The notes under the pieces: generated by a model | Told to the model about the DNA's origin: nothing | What the model saw: only the letters and a program-made list of their open reading frames with translations | The model's database searches: none | Source of the DNA: Planctomycetota bacterium | GTDB taxonomy: Bacteria; Planctomycetota; B15-G4 | DNA: 40,498 nt | Assembly (NCBI GenBank): GCA_003644265.1 | Contig: QNBX01000019.1 | Coordinates: forward strand, 1-40,498 | Reading direction: 5' to 3' | Shown here: positions 14,947 to 23,939 of the stretch, in pieces | Numbering within the stretch: the stretch's first letter is position 1 | Layout of the letters: the number at the start of each line of letters is the position of its first letter | Translations under genes and position numbers: made by a program

Positions 14947-16750
14947 TTGCGGTCTCCCGCGCGCCTGCGCGCACGGCCTCGACGACGGGCTCTGCAGACA
15001 TGGGCATGCCCGCGTAATAGTTGATCTTGCGGATCTTCCCGGCCGAGCCGGGCACCTTCAGGCGAATGATGTCGGCCAGCTGGCCGTCGCGGTTCTGCTC
15101 CACCACGTAGGTGATGTCGCAGTCGTTCACGAAGTCGATCACCGCATCGTGCAGCGGCAGCGCGCGCACGCGCATCTCGCACACGCTGATGCCCTCGTCG
15201 GCCAGCAGCGCCACGGCCTCCTCCACCGGATAGCGCGTGCTGCCCCAGTGGATCAGCCCCACCTTGCTGGAGCGATCGCCGTCGGTCAGCGGTGCGGGCG
15301 TGTGCGAGGTCGACCCGTCGATCTTGCGGCGGATGCGGTCGACCACCTCCTTGTACTCTTCGGAGTTCTCGGTGTAGGTGGCCCGCGTGGTGTGACCCGA
15401 GCCGCGCGTGAAGTACGGCGCCTTGGGATGGCGCGTGCCGGGCAAGGTGCGGTAGGGCACGCCGTCACCGTCCGGGTCGGCGTAGCGGTGGAACTCCTTG
15501 ACCTGCTCGAGCGCCTCCGCGTCCAGCACCTTGCCGCGGTCGAAGCCGGCCTCGGGGTACGCCAGCCGGTCGCTCATCCAGAGGTTCATGCCCATGTCCA
15601 GGTCGGACAGCACGAACACGGGGGTCTGGAAACGCTCGGCCAGGTCAAAGGCCTGCTGCGACATCTCGTACAGCTCTTCAGGTCCCGCCGGCAGCAGCAC
15701 GATGTGCTTGGTGTCGCCGTGGGAGAGGTAGAAGCACAGGCTCAGGTCGCCCTGCTGCGTGCGCGTCGGCATGCCGGTGGACGGCCCTACGCGCTGCACG
15801 TCGAAGAGCACCGCGGGGATCTCGGTGTAGTAGCCGAAGCCCGCGAACTCGGCCATGAGCGAGATACCCGGGCCCGACGTCGCGGTCATGGCGCGCGCCC
15901 CGGCCCAGCCCGCACCAAGGATGTGGCCGATGCTGGAGAGCTCGTCTTCGGCCTGCACGGAGGCGAACTTCAGCGCGCCGCTGTCCTCATCGCGGCGGAA
16001 CCGGTGGGCAAACGCGATGGTGTCTTCGCAGATGCTGGTGCTGGGCGTGATCGGGTACCAGCCCACGAAGGTGCAGCCACCCATGAGGCAGCCCAGGGCC
16101 GCGGCGGTGTTGCCCTCGATCAGCATCTTGTCGCCGGTCAGGTCGCGCGCGGCCACCGTGAACGGACAGACATCGTCGGCCAGGTTGGCGGCGGCCCAGT
16201 CGAGGCCCTCCTGCACCACAGCCTGGTTCAGCGCCACGATCTTCTGCTTGCCGGAGAACTGATCGGCCACCGTCTGCATGACCACGTCGACGTCCAGGTC
16301 GAGCAGGTGCGCCACCACGCCCACGTACACCATGTTGGTGAGCAGCTTGCGCAGGCGCGGGTCGGGCGCGTGCGGCTTGGCCAGCTCGGCCATGGGGCAG
16401 CTCAGGATGGTGACGTCGCTGCGCGGCTGTTGCACCTGCACGCGGCTCTTGGCTTCCACCAGCAGCACACCGCCCGGCGCCACCCCGGCGTGGTCCTGCT
16501 CGAGCGTGGTCGGGTTGAGCGCGATCACGACCTCGTTACGCCCGGTGCGCGCGCGCCAGCCCGCCTCGCTCACGCGGATCAGGAACCAGGTGGGCAGCCC
16601 CGAGATGTTGCTCGGAAACAGGTTCTTGGGCGAGACCGGCACGCCCATGCGGAAGATCGACTTGGTGAGGATCGTGTTCGACGAAGCCGAACCCGAGCCG
16701 TTCACCGTGGCGACGTTGATGCTGAACTCGTTGGTCACTGATGCTGGCAT
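14939..16750 (-). CDS. korA: 2-oxoglutarate (2-oxoacid):ferredoxin oxidoreductase, fused gamma-alpha subunit
   Basis: The 603-residue protein has an N-terminal gamma domain (about 1-190: GVPVSPKNLFPSNISGLPTW, then GVLLVEAKSRVQVQQP) fused to the alpha pyrimidine-binding domain (GNTAAALGCLMGGCTFVGWY PITPS, then SGPGISLMAEFAGF and GPSTGMPTRTQQGDL). The C-terminal transketolase-like domain reads KVGLIHWGSTRYPVEEA. This gamma-alpha fusion is the common bacterial KorA form. It works with the overlapping korB product. The ATG at 16750 follows a 132-base gap to the next gene that should hold the operon promoter, though I see no clear -10/-35 pair. No ferredoxin gene is adjacent. Confidence 0.92.
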   Translation of the reverse strand: MPASVTNEFSINVATVNGSGSASSNTILTKSIFRMGVPVSPKNLFPSNISGLPTWFLIRVSEAGWRARTGRNEVVIALNPTTLEQDHAGVAPGGVLLVEAKSRVQVQQPRSDVTILSCPMAELAKPHAPDPRLRKLLTNMVYVGVVAHLLDLDVDVVMQTVADQFSGKQKIVALNQAVVQEGLDWAAANLADDVCPFTVAARDLTGDKMLIEGNTAAALGCLMGGCTFVGWYPITPSTSICEDTIAFAHRFRRDEDSGALKFASVQAEDELSSIGHILGAGWAGARAMTATSGPGISLMAEFAGFGYYTEIPAVLFDVQRVGPSTGMPTRTQQGDLSLCFYLSHGDTKHIVLLPAGPEELYEMSQQAFDLAERFQTPVFVLSDLDMGMNLWMSDRLAYPEAGFDRGKVLDAEALEQVKEFHRYADPDGDGVPYRTLPGTRHPKAPYFTRGSGHTTRATYTENSEEYKEVVDRIRRKIDGSTSHTPAPLTDGDRSSKVGLIHWGSTRYPVEEAVALLADEGISVCEMRVRALPLHDAVIDFVNDCDITYVVEQNRDGQLADIIRLKVPGSAGKIRKINYYAGMPMSAEPVVEAVRAGARETANV

Positions 16751-16882
16751 GGGAGCGCGCAGATCGGGATGCGGGACACGGCGCAGGCGCGTCGGGTGGG
16801 ACTCCCCACCGGACTGGCTGCGGACCAGAGCACAGCGTGACAGCCTAGCAGGACACCGGACGAGCCGAAACCGCGGCAGACC

Positions 16883-17203
16883 TCAGTCCGCGGGCAACTC
16901 GTCCATCAGCTGCCGGATCTCGGCGAAGGGCTCTTCGTGATTCTGTTCGGTGGCCAGCCGGGCGCCCAGCTCCAGCGCCTCGCGCGCCTCGTCCCAGCGC
17001 TCCAGGGCCACCAGGCAGCGGCCGCGCCGGATGGCGGCCATCATCCAGGCCGGATCCAGCTCCAGGCAGCGGGCGAAGGCCTGCTCGCTGCGCTCCAGCT
17101 CGTCGGCCGCCAGCAGCGCGCCGGCCAGGGCGAAGGCGTGCAGCGGGTTCTCGGGCTCGGAGGCGGCCAGGGTCTCGAAGCGGGCGATGCGGTCGTTGCT
17201 CAC
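16883..17203 (-). CDS. small TPR-repeat protein
   Basis: The gene starts at GTG 17203 and encodes 106 residues; longer upstream frames are non-coding in character. Nearly the whole protein is helical tetratricopeptide repeats: PLHAFALAGALLAADELERS EQAFARCLELDP, then AAIRRGRCLVALERWDEARE ALELG. It has no signal peptide or membrane segment. A protein-protein adaptor role is likely but the partner is unknown. It is divergent from rsmG across 121 bases and lies upstream of korA on the same strand with a 132-base gap, so it could be read with korA or alone. Confidence 0.75.
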   Translation of the reverse strand: MSNDRIARFETLAASEPENPLHAFALAGALLAADELERSEQAFARCLELDPAWMMAAIRRGRCLVALERWDEAREALELGARLATEQNHEEPFAEIRQLMDELPAD

Positions 17204-17324
17204 GGTGGGGCTCGCGCGGTGTGCGGGGCGGCGATGATAGCCCGAGCGGCGCGGACACCAGCGCCACGAGTGCCGCCGCGAGCGACCCTGGCCCGCGAGC
17301 CCACGGGCTGCCAAGCTGTCGAGC

Positions 17325-18017
17325 ATGGACGCCGACTTCGCAGCCCAGGTGAGCGCACATCTGCAGGGACGCCTGGCCCCGCTTCTGGAGGCGGCCAACG
17401 CCCCCACCGCCGACGAGGCCAGCCTGCTGCCCCAGCTGGGCCGCTTCTGCGCCGCCCTGCTCGAGCAGAACCAGATCCTCAACCTGACGGGCATCACGGA
17501 CCCGGCGGGCATGGCCGTGCGTCACGTGCTCGACGCGCTGGTGGCCCTGCGCGCCCTGCCCGCCCAGCTGGACGGCCCCCTGCTCGACCTGGGCAGCGGC
17601 TGCGGCGTGCCGGGCGTGCCCCTGGGCCTGGCGCGCCCGGACCTGGAAGTGGTGCTGGTGGAGTCGCGGCAGCGCAAAGCCGCCGCCCTGGGACGCCTGC
17701 TGGAGGCCCTGGACCTGCCCCCCCGGATGACGGCCGCCCACGCCCGCGGCGAGAACTGGCTGGCCGAGCGGCGTGCGGGCGTGGTGGTCACCCGCGCCGT
17801 GGGCAGCGTGGACGCCCAGCTCAAGCTGCTGCACAAGCAACGCGGGCGCTTCGGGCTGCTGGTCATGCTCAAGGGCCCCGCCATCGAGCAGGAGTTGGCC
17901 GACGCGGAGCCCCGGCGCGCCCGGGACGGCTGGCCCCAGCCCACGCTGCAGCACGCCTCGCTGCCCGGAGATGCCGGTCAGCGCACGCTGGTGAGCTTCG
18001 ACCCCCAGCACGCGTAG
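17325..18017 (+). CDS. rsmG: 16S rRNA (guanine527-N7)-methyltransferase RsmG
   Basis: The 230-residue protein has the RsmG (GidB) signature: LNLTGITDPAGMAVRHVLDA before the fold, then the SAM-binding loop LLDLGSGCGVPGVPLGLARP, the acidic strand VVLVESRQRKAAALGRLLE, and VVTRAVGSVDAQLKL. It methylates N7 of G527 in the 530 loop of 16S rRNA using S-adenosylmethionine. Length is normal. It stands alone, not next to gidA/mnmG. A hairpin (AGCGAGGC at 18016-18023 with GCCTCGCT at 18040-18047) overlaps its stop codon and might help termination before the convergent universal stress gene. Confidence 0.93.
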   Translation: MDADFAAQVSAHLQGRLAPLLEAANAPTADEASLLPQLGRFCAALLEQNQILNLTGITDPAGMAVRHVLDALVALRALPAQLDGPLLDLGSGCGVPGVPLGLARPDLEVVLVESRQRKAAALGRLLEALDLPPRMTAAHARGENWLAERRAGVVVTRAVGSVDAQLKLLHKQRGRFGLLVMLKGPAIEQELADAEPRRARDGWPQPTLQHASLPGDAGQRTLVSFDPQHA

Positions 18018-18113
18018 CGAGGCAGACGAGCCCCGCAGCGCCTCGCTCGCAGCTCAAGCGAGCCCACGCAGGCGGCCCGTCGCCCAGAGCCCGGGCCGAC
18101 CCGCCTGCCCGGC

Positions 18114-19037
18114 TCAGAGCTCGACGGGGCTCACGAAGCCTGTCGGCTTGATGGTCAGCAGCGACGATTCCACCAGCCGCAGCGCGCGCTCGGCGGTGTT
18201 GCCGATGACCATGCCGGCCAAGCCGGCGCGGCCCACCGTGCCCATGACCACCAGGTCCGCGCCCAAGCGCTGCTCTGCCTGGGCGATCTGCTCGTAGGCG
18301 CGGCCCTCGGCCATCCACAGCTTGGGCGTCACGCCCATCTGCTCGGCCAGAGGGTCCACCATGGCGTGCAATTGGGCGAAGGCCTCGTCGCGGCAGCTCT
18401 TCTCATAGGCCTGGATCTCGTCGGCGTCCACGCCGCGCAGGCGCATGCCGCCCTCGTGCGGATACTCGGGCACGTGCAGCACGTGCCACTCGCCGCCGCG
18501 CAACTCCACCAGCGACGCCGACATCTCCAGGACGGTGGTGCTCAACGCGTGCAACGCCACCGCCGAGAGCACCACCCGCGGCCCGATCTCCCGTGGCGCG
18601 CGAGACGCGACCCAGACGGGGCAAGGGCACTTGCGGATGAGCTGCGTGGCGCTGGAGCCCACGATGGGCTTGCCGGCCTCAGGACGGCGCGCTCCCAGCG
18701 CCAGCAGGTCGTGCCCGGCGCGCAGCACCTGGCGCGTGATCTCCATGTAGGCCGTGCCGTGGGTGACCACGCAGGCCACGTCGCCGGCGCCCTCACCAGC
18801 GCCCCGCAGCAAGGGCAGCACGTGCTCGGCCAACCGGGCGTCCACGGCCTCCGACACCAGCTCGTCGGCGCCTGAGCCCTCGGGCGTCACGCTCATGACC
18901 GTGATGGCCGCACCGGAGTGCGCCGCCAGGCGCGAGACGCCCTCCAGCAACGACAGCAGTTCGCCGGGCAAAGCGACGCCCGGGGCCGGGAGCATATCCG
19001 GATCGACAGCGACGAGCAGGCTCTTGAAGCGCTTCAT
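18114..19037 (-). CDS. universal stress protein, two Usp domains
   Basis: The 307-residue protein contains two UspA folds in tandem. The first (KRFKSLLVAVDPDM to GKPIVGSSATQLIRKCPCPV) keeps a GSSA loop. The second (RVVLSAVALHALST to GADLVVMGTVGRAGLAGMVI then GNTAERAL) has the ATP-binding G-2x-G-9x-G-like loop, so only the second half is likely to bind nucleotide well. This resembles UspE-type tandem proteins of the cytoplasm, used under stress or stationary phase. ATG 19037 is preceded by GGAGGAG at a 6-base spacing. It lies just downstream of tRNA-Thr on the same strand and convergent with rsmG. Confidence 0.9.
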   Translation of the reverse strand: MKRFKSLLVAVDPDMLPAPGVALPGELLSLLEGVSRLAAHSGAAITVMSVTPEGSGADELVSEAVDARLAEHVLPLLRGAGEGAGDVACVVTHGTAYMEITRQVLRAGHDLLALGARRPEAGKPIVGSSATQLIRKCPCPVWVASRAPREIGPRVVLSAVALHALSTTVLEMSASLVELRGGEWHVLHVPEYPHEGGMRLRGVDADEIQAYEKSCRDEAFAQLHAMVDPLAEQMGVTPKLWMAEGRAYEQIAQAEQRLGADLVVMGTVGRAGLAGMVIGNTAERALRLVESSLLTIKPTGFVSPVEL

Positions 19038-19092
19038 GAGGGGCTCCTCCGTTGACGCCGGAGCGCCGCTGGAACCTGGGTCAGGTGCGCGC

Positions 19093-19167
19093 TGGAGCCG
19101 GGGATCGGATTCGAACCGACGACCTCAGCTTTACGAAAGCCGTGCTCTACCACTGAGCTACCCCGGC
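19093..19167 (-). tRNA. tRNA-Thr (anticodon CGT)
   Basis: The minus strand folds as a complete cloverleaf: acceptor GCCGGGG/CCCCGGC, D arm with TAGCTCAGTGGTAGAGC, anticodon arm CGGCT-TTCGTAA-AGCTG giving anticodon CGT (reads ACG, threonine), and T arm GTCGG-TTCGAAT-CCGAT. The discriminator is T and CCA is encoded (19095-19093). No integration scar or duplicated 3' end is seen nearby. Confidence 0.95.
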
Positions 19168-19336
19168 GCGACTCTTTGCGCGTGAAACGGTCGGGCAAGC
19201 TACCAAACCGCGACCCTGGCGGCCACGACAGGCAGGCGCCGTGTGGGCTGGCCCCACTGGCAGCCCCACTGGCGGCCGCAGGCTGTGCCCGGCGTGAGGG
19301 CGCGTCGACGCCCGCGGCGCGGGCTATGATCCCGCG

Positions 19337-19708
19337 GTGCACTATCTCCTGGATGGCTACAACCTGGCCCACTGGCTGGCTGGCGGGACCGACCTCGTGC
19401 CGGAGCAGCTGCGCACCTTGCTGCTCGAACACCTGGCAACGCGCGTGCCGGCGGACGCCCTCTCGGTGCGTATCTGGTGGGACGTGCGCCGGGGCACCTC
19501 GCTGCTGGGCAGCAACAGCTACCTGGACTGGTGCAGCATGCACTTCGTGCCCGACGCCGATGAGGCCATCATCGACGCCGTCTGGGCCAGCGACGAGCCG
19601 CGACGCTTGCTGGTGGTCAGCGCCGACCGCGAGGTGGTGGGCAAGTGCAAACAGCTCGGAGCCCGGGTCAGCGATCCCGGGTCCCTGCTGGGCCGCCGCC
19701 CGCGCTGA
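19337..19708 (+). CDS. NYN-domain (YacP-like) putative ribonuclease
   Basis: The gene starts at GTG 19337 and encodes 123 residues. It shows the PIN-like NYN pattern: HYLLDGYNLAHWL at the N-terminus with the first Asp and Asn, a central acidic pair in FVPDADEAIIDAVWAS, and the late strand LLVVSADREVVGKCKQLGAR with the SAD acidic motif. These acidic residues would bind metal for RNA cleavage as in YacP/Rae1-type proteins. It is shorter than YacP, which is about 170 residues, and ends soon after the last strand. The next gene on the right is convergent, with its stop about 40 bases away. RNA target unknown. Confidence 0.8.
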   Translation: MHYLLDGYNLAHWLAGGTDLVPEQLRTLLLEHLATRVPADALSVRIWWDVRRGTSLLGSNSYLDWCSMHFVPDADEAIIDAVWASDEPRRLLVVSADREVVGKCKQLGARVSDPGSLLGRRPR

Positions 19709-19747
19709 TCTCGACGGACAGAGCAGGGGGCTCAGCCCAGCGAGGCC

Positions 19748-21805
19748 TCAGCCGACGTCGGCGCCCACATCGCCCAGCTGACCGCGAGCCCGCGCGGCGG
19801 CCAGCACCAGCTCGACGTCGTCCGACTGCAGCAGACCGTCGAGGGCCTCGGCCAGGGCCGCGCCGTCGCCGCGTGAGCCGCCATCGGCCGCCCACAGACG
19901 AGCGGCCGCGTCCAGGGCCGCGATGCTCAACTCGGTGGAGGCCTCGCCGGACCGCAGCAGCTCCTCGATGGCCGGCAGGGCCTGGGCCAGCATGCCGCGC
20001 CGGACCAGATCCAGCACGGCGATCTTGACGTCGTCGTCGCCGCCGCCCATGAGCGCCTCGGCGGCGTTCTCGGCCACGCCCGACAGATGCCGCGCGGGCA
20101 TGGCGGCCAGCACACGCGCGGCCGTGGTCGCGCGCTGCATGGCGACGGCGCGCTGGGCGCCGGTGTCGCCGGCCGCGGCGTTGACGTCATCCCAGCTGGC
20201 GGCGCCCACCAGCACGGCCGAGACCACCTCGCCGTAGCGGGCGTCGATGCCCTCCACCGCCTCGGCGGAGGCCACCACCAGCAGCGGCACGTCGGCGCTG
20301 CGCGGGTCGTTGCGCAGCCCGAAGATCATGGTGTCGAGGGTCACGCCGCCGAGGCCGAACTCCACCACGATGACGTCCTTGGGCGGGAAGGCCTTGGCGC
20401 GCGCCAAGCCGCTGGCCACGTCGGCGGCGCTCAGCAACGACCAGCCCCGGCCGTCGTCAGACAGGCCGGAGTGGCCGATGGAGAACACCAGGCGGTCGGG
20501 CACGGCGGTCAGGCTGTGACCCAGCACGTCGACGATGCGACGGTCGCCCTCGTTCAGGTCGCCCAGCACCACGGCCGCGCCGAACGCGATGGCGTCGTAG
20601 TCGCTGGAGAGGGCGCTGACCAGGGCGGTCAGCTCCTCGCTGGAGCCGTTCATGAACGGCATGAGCGCGGCGGCCGCCGCGGTCTGCCCCTCGTAGAGCA
20701 GCCAGTCGAGCGCGCCGCCACGGGCCGCTCCGGCGCGAGCCAGGGCCAGCTCGATGGCGGGCAGGTGCTCACCGGCCGCGGCCAGCAGCTCGTCGTCAGC
20801 CATGCTCTCGAGCGTGGCGGCCGACACGATCTCAGCCTTCATGGAGGCGTGCACCGCCGCCAGGGCGCTGTCCACCTCGGCGCCGCCCTGCCCGGAGGCC
20901 AGGGCGGTGTGCAGCGCGGACCGGGCCAGCAGCAGGCCGTACAGGCCGGCGGGGACCGCGTCGCCTACCAGGCCGCCCTCCCAGCGCCAGTTCACCTGAC
21001 CGGATGCGTAGGGCCGCACGATGGCAGGGTCGCTGGTGATCCAGCTGGCCACCAGCGCCATGGTGATGTCGGTGGGAGAGTCGCTGCGCGCGCCCAGGTC
21101 GGACAGGCCCGCGGCCAGCTTGGCCAGGGAGCCGGCCGCCACCGCGCGGGCCACCTCCGAGGAGTCGCTCTGCGCCATCCAGGCCAGGGCCGCCGCGGCG
21201 CGCACGTCGCCGATGGAGCCCAGGGTGGAGGCGGCGTTGGTGCGCGTGGTCTCGTCCTCGGCCTTGAGCGTCTGGATCAGCGCCGGCGTGGCCAGGTCGC
21301 CCAGGTGGATCAGCGCCTTGATGGCCAGCACGCGCGTGTCGGCGTCGGAGCGGTCGGCCATGGGACCGATCAGCGCGGGCACGGCCCACTCGCCGTAGAT
21401 CGACTGCAGCTCGAGCAGCGCGCGCTCGCTGTCGAGCGCGTTGGACGAGAGGTAGCGCTGCACCACATCGCGCGCGCCGCCCGGATCACTCAGCACGCTG
21501 GCGCGGCCCAGCTTGGCCAGCCCCAGGAAGCGCTCGGCCAGGGCGCCCATGTCGCCACGCTCCAGCAGCATGTCGAGGATCACGCGCTGCTCGACCTGAC
21601 TCCACACGGCGTAGACCTCGTCCTGCGACGGGTTCTGCGCGAGGGCGTCCTTGAACAGCTCCACCGCGTCGGACGCGTTGCCCGTGCGGTAGGCGTCGAT
21701 GCCCTCCTGAAAGAGCGACTCGGCGTCCTGCGCGGCCGTCAGGGTGGCGGCCAGGCAGAGGCCGGTTGCGGACAGCAGGGCACGACGGAGCACAGTACTG
21801 AGCAT
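19748..21805 (-). CDS. exported TPR/HEAT-repeat protein with degenerate receiver-like domain
   Basis: From ATG 21805 the 685-residue protein has a signal peptide (ALLSATGLCLAATLTAA then Q) and a TPR-like pair at about 28-75 (LFQEGIDAYRTGNASDAVEL FKDAL). HEAT repeats follow at about 130-235 (AVPALIGPMADRSDADTRVL, then AIKALIHLGDLATPAL). At about 455-545 lies a stretch like a response-regulator receiver (DVIVVEFGLGGVTLDTMIFG LRNDPRSADVPLLVVASAEA), but the phospho-acceptor Asp is Glu482. The rest is Ala-rich helical. The fold suggests a scaffold in the periplasm or cell surface; no enzymatic site is seen. A promoter-like pair lies about 100 bases upstream, overlapping the stop of the symporter gene. 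Confidence 0.82.
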   Translation of the reverse strand: MLSTVLRRALLSATGLCLAATLTAAQDAESLFQEGIDAYRTGNASDAVELFKDALAQNPSQDEVYAVWSQVEQRVILDMLLERGDMGALAERFLGLAKLGRASVLSDPGGARDVVQRYLSSNALDSERALLELQSIYGEWAVPALIGPMADRSDADTRVLAIKALIHLGDLATPALIQTLKAEDETTRTNAASTLGSIGDVRAAAALAWMAQSDSSEVARAVAAGSLAKLAAGLSDLGARSDSPTDITMALVASWITSDPAIVRPYASGQVNWRWEGGLVGDAVPAGLYGLLLARSALHTALASGQGGAEVDSALAAVHASMKAEIVSAATLESMADDELLAAAGEHLPAIELALARAGAARGGALDWLLYEGQTAAAAALMPFMNGSSEELTALVSALSSDYDAIAFGAAVVLGDLNEGDRRIVDVLGHSLTAVPDRLVFSIGHSGLSDDGRGWSLLSAADVASGLARAKAFPPKDVIVVEFGLGGVTLDTMIFGLRNDPRSADVPLLVVASAEAVEGIDARYGEVVSAVLVGAASWDDVNAAAGDTGAQRAVAMQRATTAARVLAAMPARHLSGVAENAAEALMGGGDDDVKIAVLDLVRRGMLAQALPAIEELLRSGEASTELSIAALDAAARLWAADGGSRGDGAALAEALDGLLQSDDVELVLAAARARGQLGDVGADVG

Positions 21806-21902
21806 GGCTCGGACTCGATGCGAGGGGCGCGGATCGTGGTCTCGCTGATGGCACCGGCGCCCCCGGATCGGGAGGCAGCTCCGGCCCTGTGCGAGGCCTC
21901 GA

Positions 21903-21930
21903 AGTGTAGGCAGGGGGCTCTTTTTATCAA
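21903..21930 (-). promoter_or_regulatory. candidate promoter for the HEAT-repeat gene
   Basis: On the minus strand TTGATA (21930-21925) and TACACT (21908-21903) are separated by 16 bases, with 5/6 and 4/6 matches to sigma-70 boxes. The -35 box overlaps the stop codon of the symporter gene and the -10 is about 98 bases from the HEAT gene ATG. The AT-rich patch stands out in this GC-rich region. Confidence 0.4.
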
Positions 21931-23939
21931 GGCTCCCCGGCGGCGTGACGTGACGGCCGCCGGGAGAGGGCCAGGAGCAGCGCCGTCGCGGCGGCGGCCG
22001 TTCCCAGCAGGGCACCTAGATGCTCGCCGTCCTGGAGCAACAGATCGCCCGGCAGCAGGATGGCCACCATCACCAGGGCCACCGACCCGATCCAGGCCAC
22101 GCCCAGGCGCGGCAGGGACCAGCCCGGACCGCGCGCTTCACCGCGCACCGGGCCCCAGAAACCCGGCGGGCGCACGCGCTCGTAGAAGGCCACCAGCTGC
22201 TCCCGGTCCACCGCGGGGGTCAGCAGGGTCACAGGGAAGATGACAGCCACTGAGACCCCCACAACCAGCAACATGACCCCCGCAATGTCCGGCTGGCCGT
22301 CTACCACCAGGGGCTCGGGCAGCCAAGCTGCGGCCGCCGAAGGCCAGAGCCGGGTGGCCACCAGGGTGGCGGCGGAGGCCAGCAGGGCCGCCACCTCCGA
22401 CCAGGCGTTGATGCGCCACCAGAGCCAGCGCAGCAGATAGACCACGCCGACCCCGCCGAACAGGGCCGTGAAGGCGTCGAACATGCCGCGCACATCATCG
22501 CTAGCCGCGGCGAAGCCCAGCGAGATCAGCATCACCACCGGCCCGATGATGCGCCCGGCCCGCACGTAGTGCTTGGGCGGCGCGTCGGGCCTCAGGAAGC
22601 GCCGGTAGAGGTCGTTCACCAGGTAGCTGCTGGCCACGTTGACGTGGGTGTCGATGGTGGACATGAAGGCCGCCAGGAACGACGCCGCCAGCAGGCCCAG
22701 CAGCCCGGCCGGCAGGAACAAGCGCATCATCAGCGGGTAGGCCTTCTCGTCGTCGGTGCGAGCCACGGCCTGGCCCGCCAGCACGGCCTCGCCCTCGGCC
22801 ACCACCGTCTCGACCTGCCAGCCCTGCACGCCCGTGTCGGGCACGGGCACCGTGTGCAGCGCGCCGTCCGCCCCGCGCACCTGCACCTCGGCGGCGTTCA
22901 CGGCGGCCACCGTGCCGTCCACCGGGCTGGGGGCGTCCATGGGCGGCAGCACCAGCAGGCTGGCCAGGGCCACCAGGATCCAAGGCCAGGGCCGGATGGC
23001 GTAGTGGGCCACCGCGTACCAGAGCGAGGCGCCCAGGGCGTGCTTCTCATTGCGGCAGGCCAAGATGCGCTGCACCTCCACGCCACTGCCGGTGGAGTTC
23101 TTGTTGGCGAACCACATCACCCCCAGGAACACGGCGAACTGCCAGATGTCCTTGGTCCATGTGGACGGCTCGGACAGGGTCACGCCCGTGAGGTCGGGGG
23201 CGCTGGCCAGCTTGTCGGCCGTGAGCGGCGAGGCGTTCAGGGCCTCCACCAGGGCAGAGAGGCCGCCCTGGGCGTCGATCACCGTGAGCATCAACACCAC
23301 CGAGCCCGTCAGCGCGAAGAAGAACTGCACGAAGTCGGTGGCCACCACGCCCCACAGGCCCGCCACCTCGCTGTACAGCAGGGCCAGGGCCGAGCAGCCC
23401 AGCATGACCAGCCAGGCCGGCGTCAGGCCCCAGCCGAGGACGCTGAACACGGGCGCGTCGCCCATGTCGAACAGCACCACCAGCACCTTGGTCATGCCCA
23501 GGATCACCCAGCCCATGACGAAGCAGTGCATGAAGATGGTCTGGTAGACGCTCTTGAAGGCGCGCAGGCCCCGGGCCGGGCGGCCCGAGTAGCGCAGCTC
23601 CATGAACTCCACGTCGGTCAGCACCTCGGAGCGGCGCCACAGCCGCGCAAAGACCACCACCACGAGCAGCGTGGTCAGGACGTAGCACCACCAGCGCCAG
23701 TTGCCGGCCACGCCGCCGGTGCGGGTCCAACTCGAGACCACCAGCGGCGTGTCGCTGGCAAAGGACGTGGCCACCATCGACGTGCCGGCCAGCCACCAGG
23801 GCAGCGAGCGCCCCGACAGGAAGAAGTTCTCCATGGACCCGCGGCTGCGCTTGCCGAGGACCAGGCCCACGCCCAGCGCCAGCGCCAGGTAGGCCAGGAC
23901 CACGACCCAGTCGAGGGTCGTGAAACCGCCGCCCGTCAC
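21927..23939 (-). CDS. sodium:solute symporter (SSS) family transporter with periplasmic insert
   Basis: The GTG start at 23939 overlaps the upstream secretin stop as GTGA; the longer frame upstream is a shadow. The 670-residue protein has about 13 membrane helices of the SSS fold, with family patterns at FFLSGRSLPWWLAGTSMVAT SFASDTPLVV, VEFMELRYSG, ANKNSTGSGVEVQRILACRN and AAFMSTIDTHVNVASSYLVN DLY. It should couple sodium entry to uptake of an unknown solute. Residues about 333-402 are an insert between helices with a barrel-sandwich look (GWQVETVVAEGEAVLAGQAV). Its tight coupling to a secretin gene is unusual. Confidence 0.9.
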   Translation of the reverse strand: MTGGGFTTLDWVVVLAYLALALGVGLVLGKRSRGSMENFFLSGRSLPWWLAGTSMVATSFASDTPLVVSSWTRTGGVAGNWRWWCYVLTTLLVVVVFARLWRRSEVLTDVEFMELRYSGRPARGLRAFKSVYQTIFMHCFVMGWVILGMTKVLVVLFDMGDAPVFSVLGWGLTPAWLVMLGCSALALLYSEVAGLWGVVATDFVQFFFALTGSVVLMLTVIDAQGGLSALVEALNASPLTADKLASAPDLTGVTLSEPSTWTKDIWQFAVFLGVMWFANKNSTGSGVEVQRILACRNEKHALGASLWYAVAHYAIRPWPWILVALASLLVLPPMDAPSPVDGTVAAVNAAEVQVRGADGALHTVPVPDTGVQGWQVETVVAEGEAVLAGQAVARTDDEKAYPLMMRLFLPAGLLGLLAASFLAAFMSTIDTHVNVASSYLVNDLYRRFLRPDAPPKHYVRAGRIIGPVVMLISLGFAAASDDVRGMFDAFTALFGGVGVVYLLRWLWWRINAWSEVAALLASAATLVATRLWPSAAAAWLPEPLVVDGQPDIAGVMLLVVGVSVAVIFPVTLLTPAVDREQLVAFYERVRPPGFWGPVRGEARGPGWSLPRLGVAWIGSVALVMVAILLPGDLLLQDGEHLGALLGTAAAATALLLALSRRPSRHAAGEP

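Noticed and set aside
16845..18011. A 388-codon minus-strand frame across the TPR and rsmG genes
   Set aside because: It is antisense to RsmG and in a different frame from the clear TPR repeats.
19034..19200. tRNA-Thr as an integration site of a mobile element
   Set aside because: No second copy of the tRNA 3' end and no integrase or phage genes lie beside it; the integrase at 1122-2285 is of the integron type.
20087..22243. A 718-codon plus-strand open frame opposite the HEAT gene
   Set aside because: Translation is Gly/His/Gln-rich shadow sequence with no motif, while the minus strand encodes a clear exported repeat protein.
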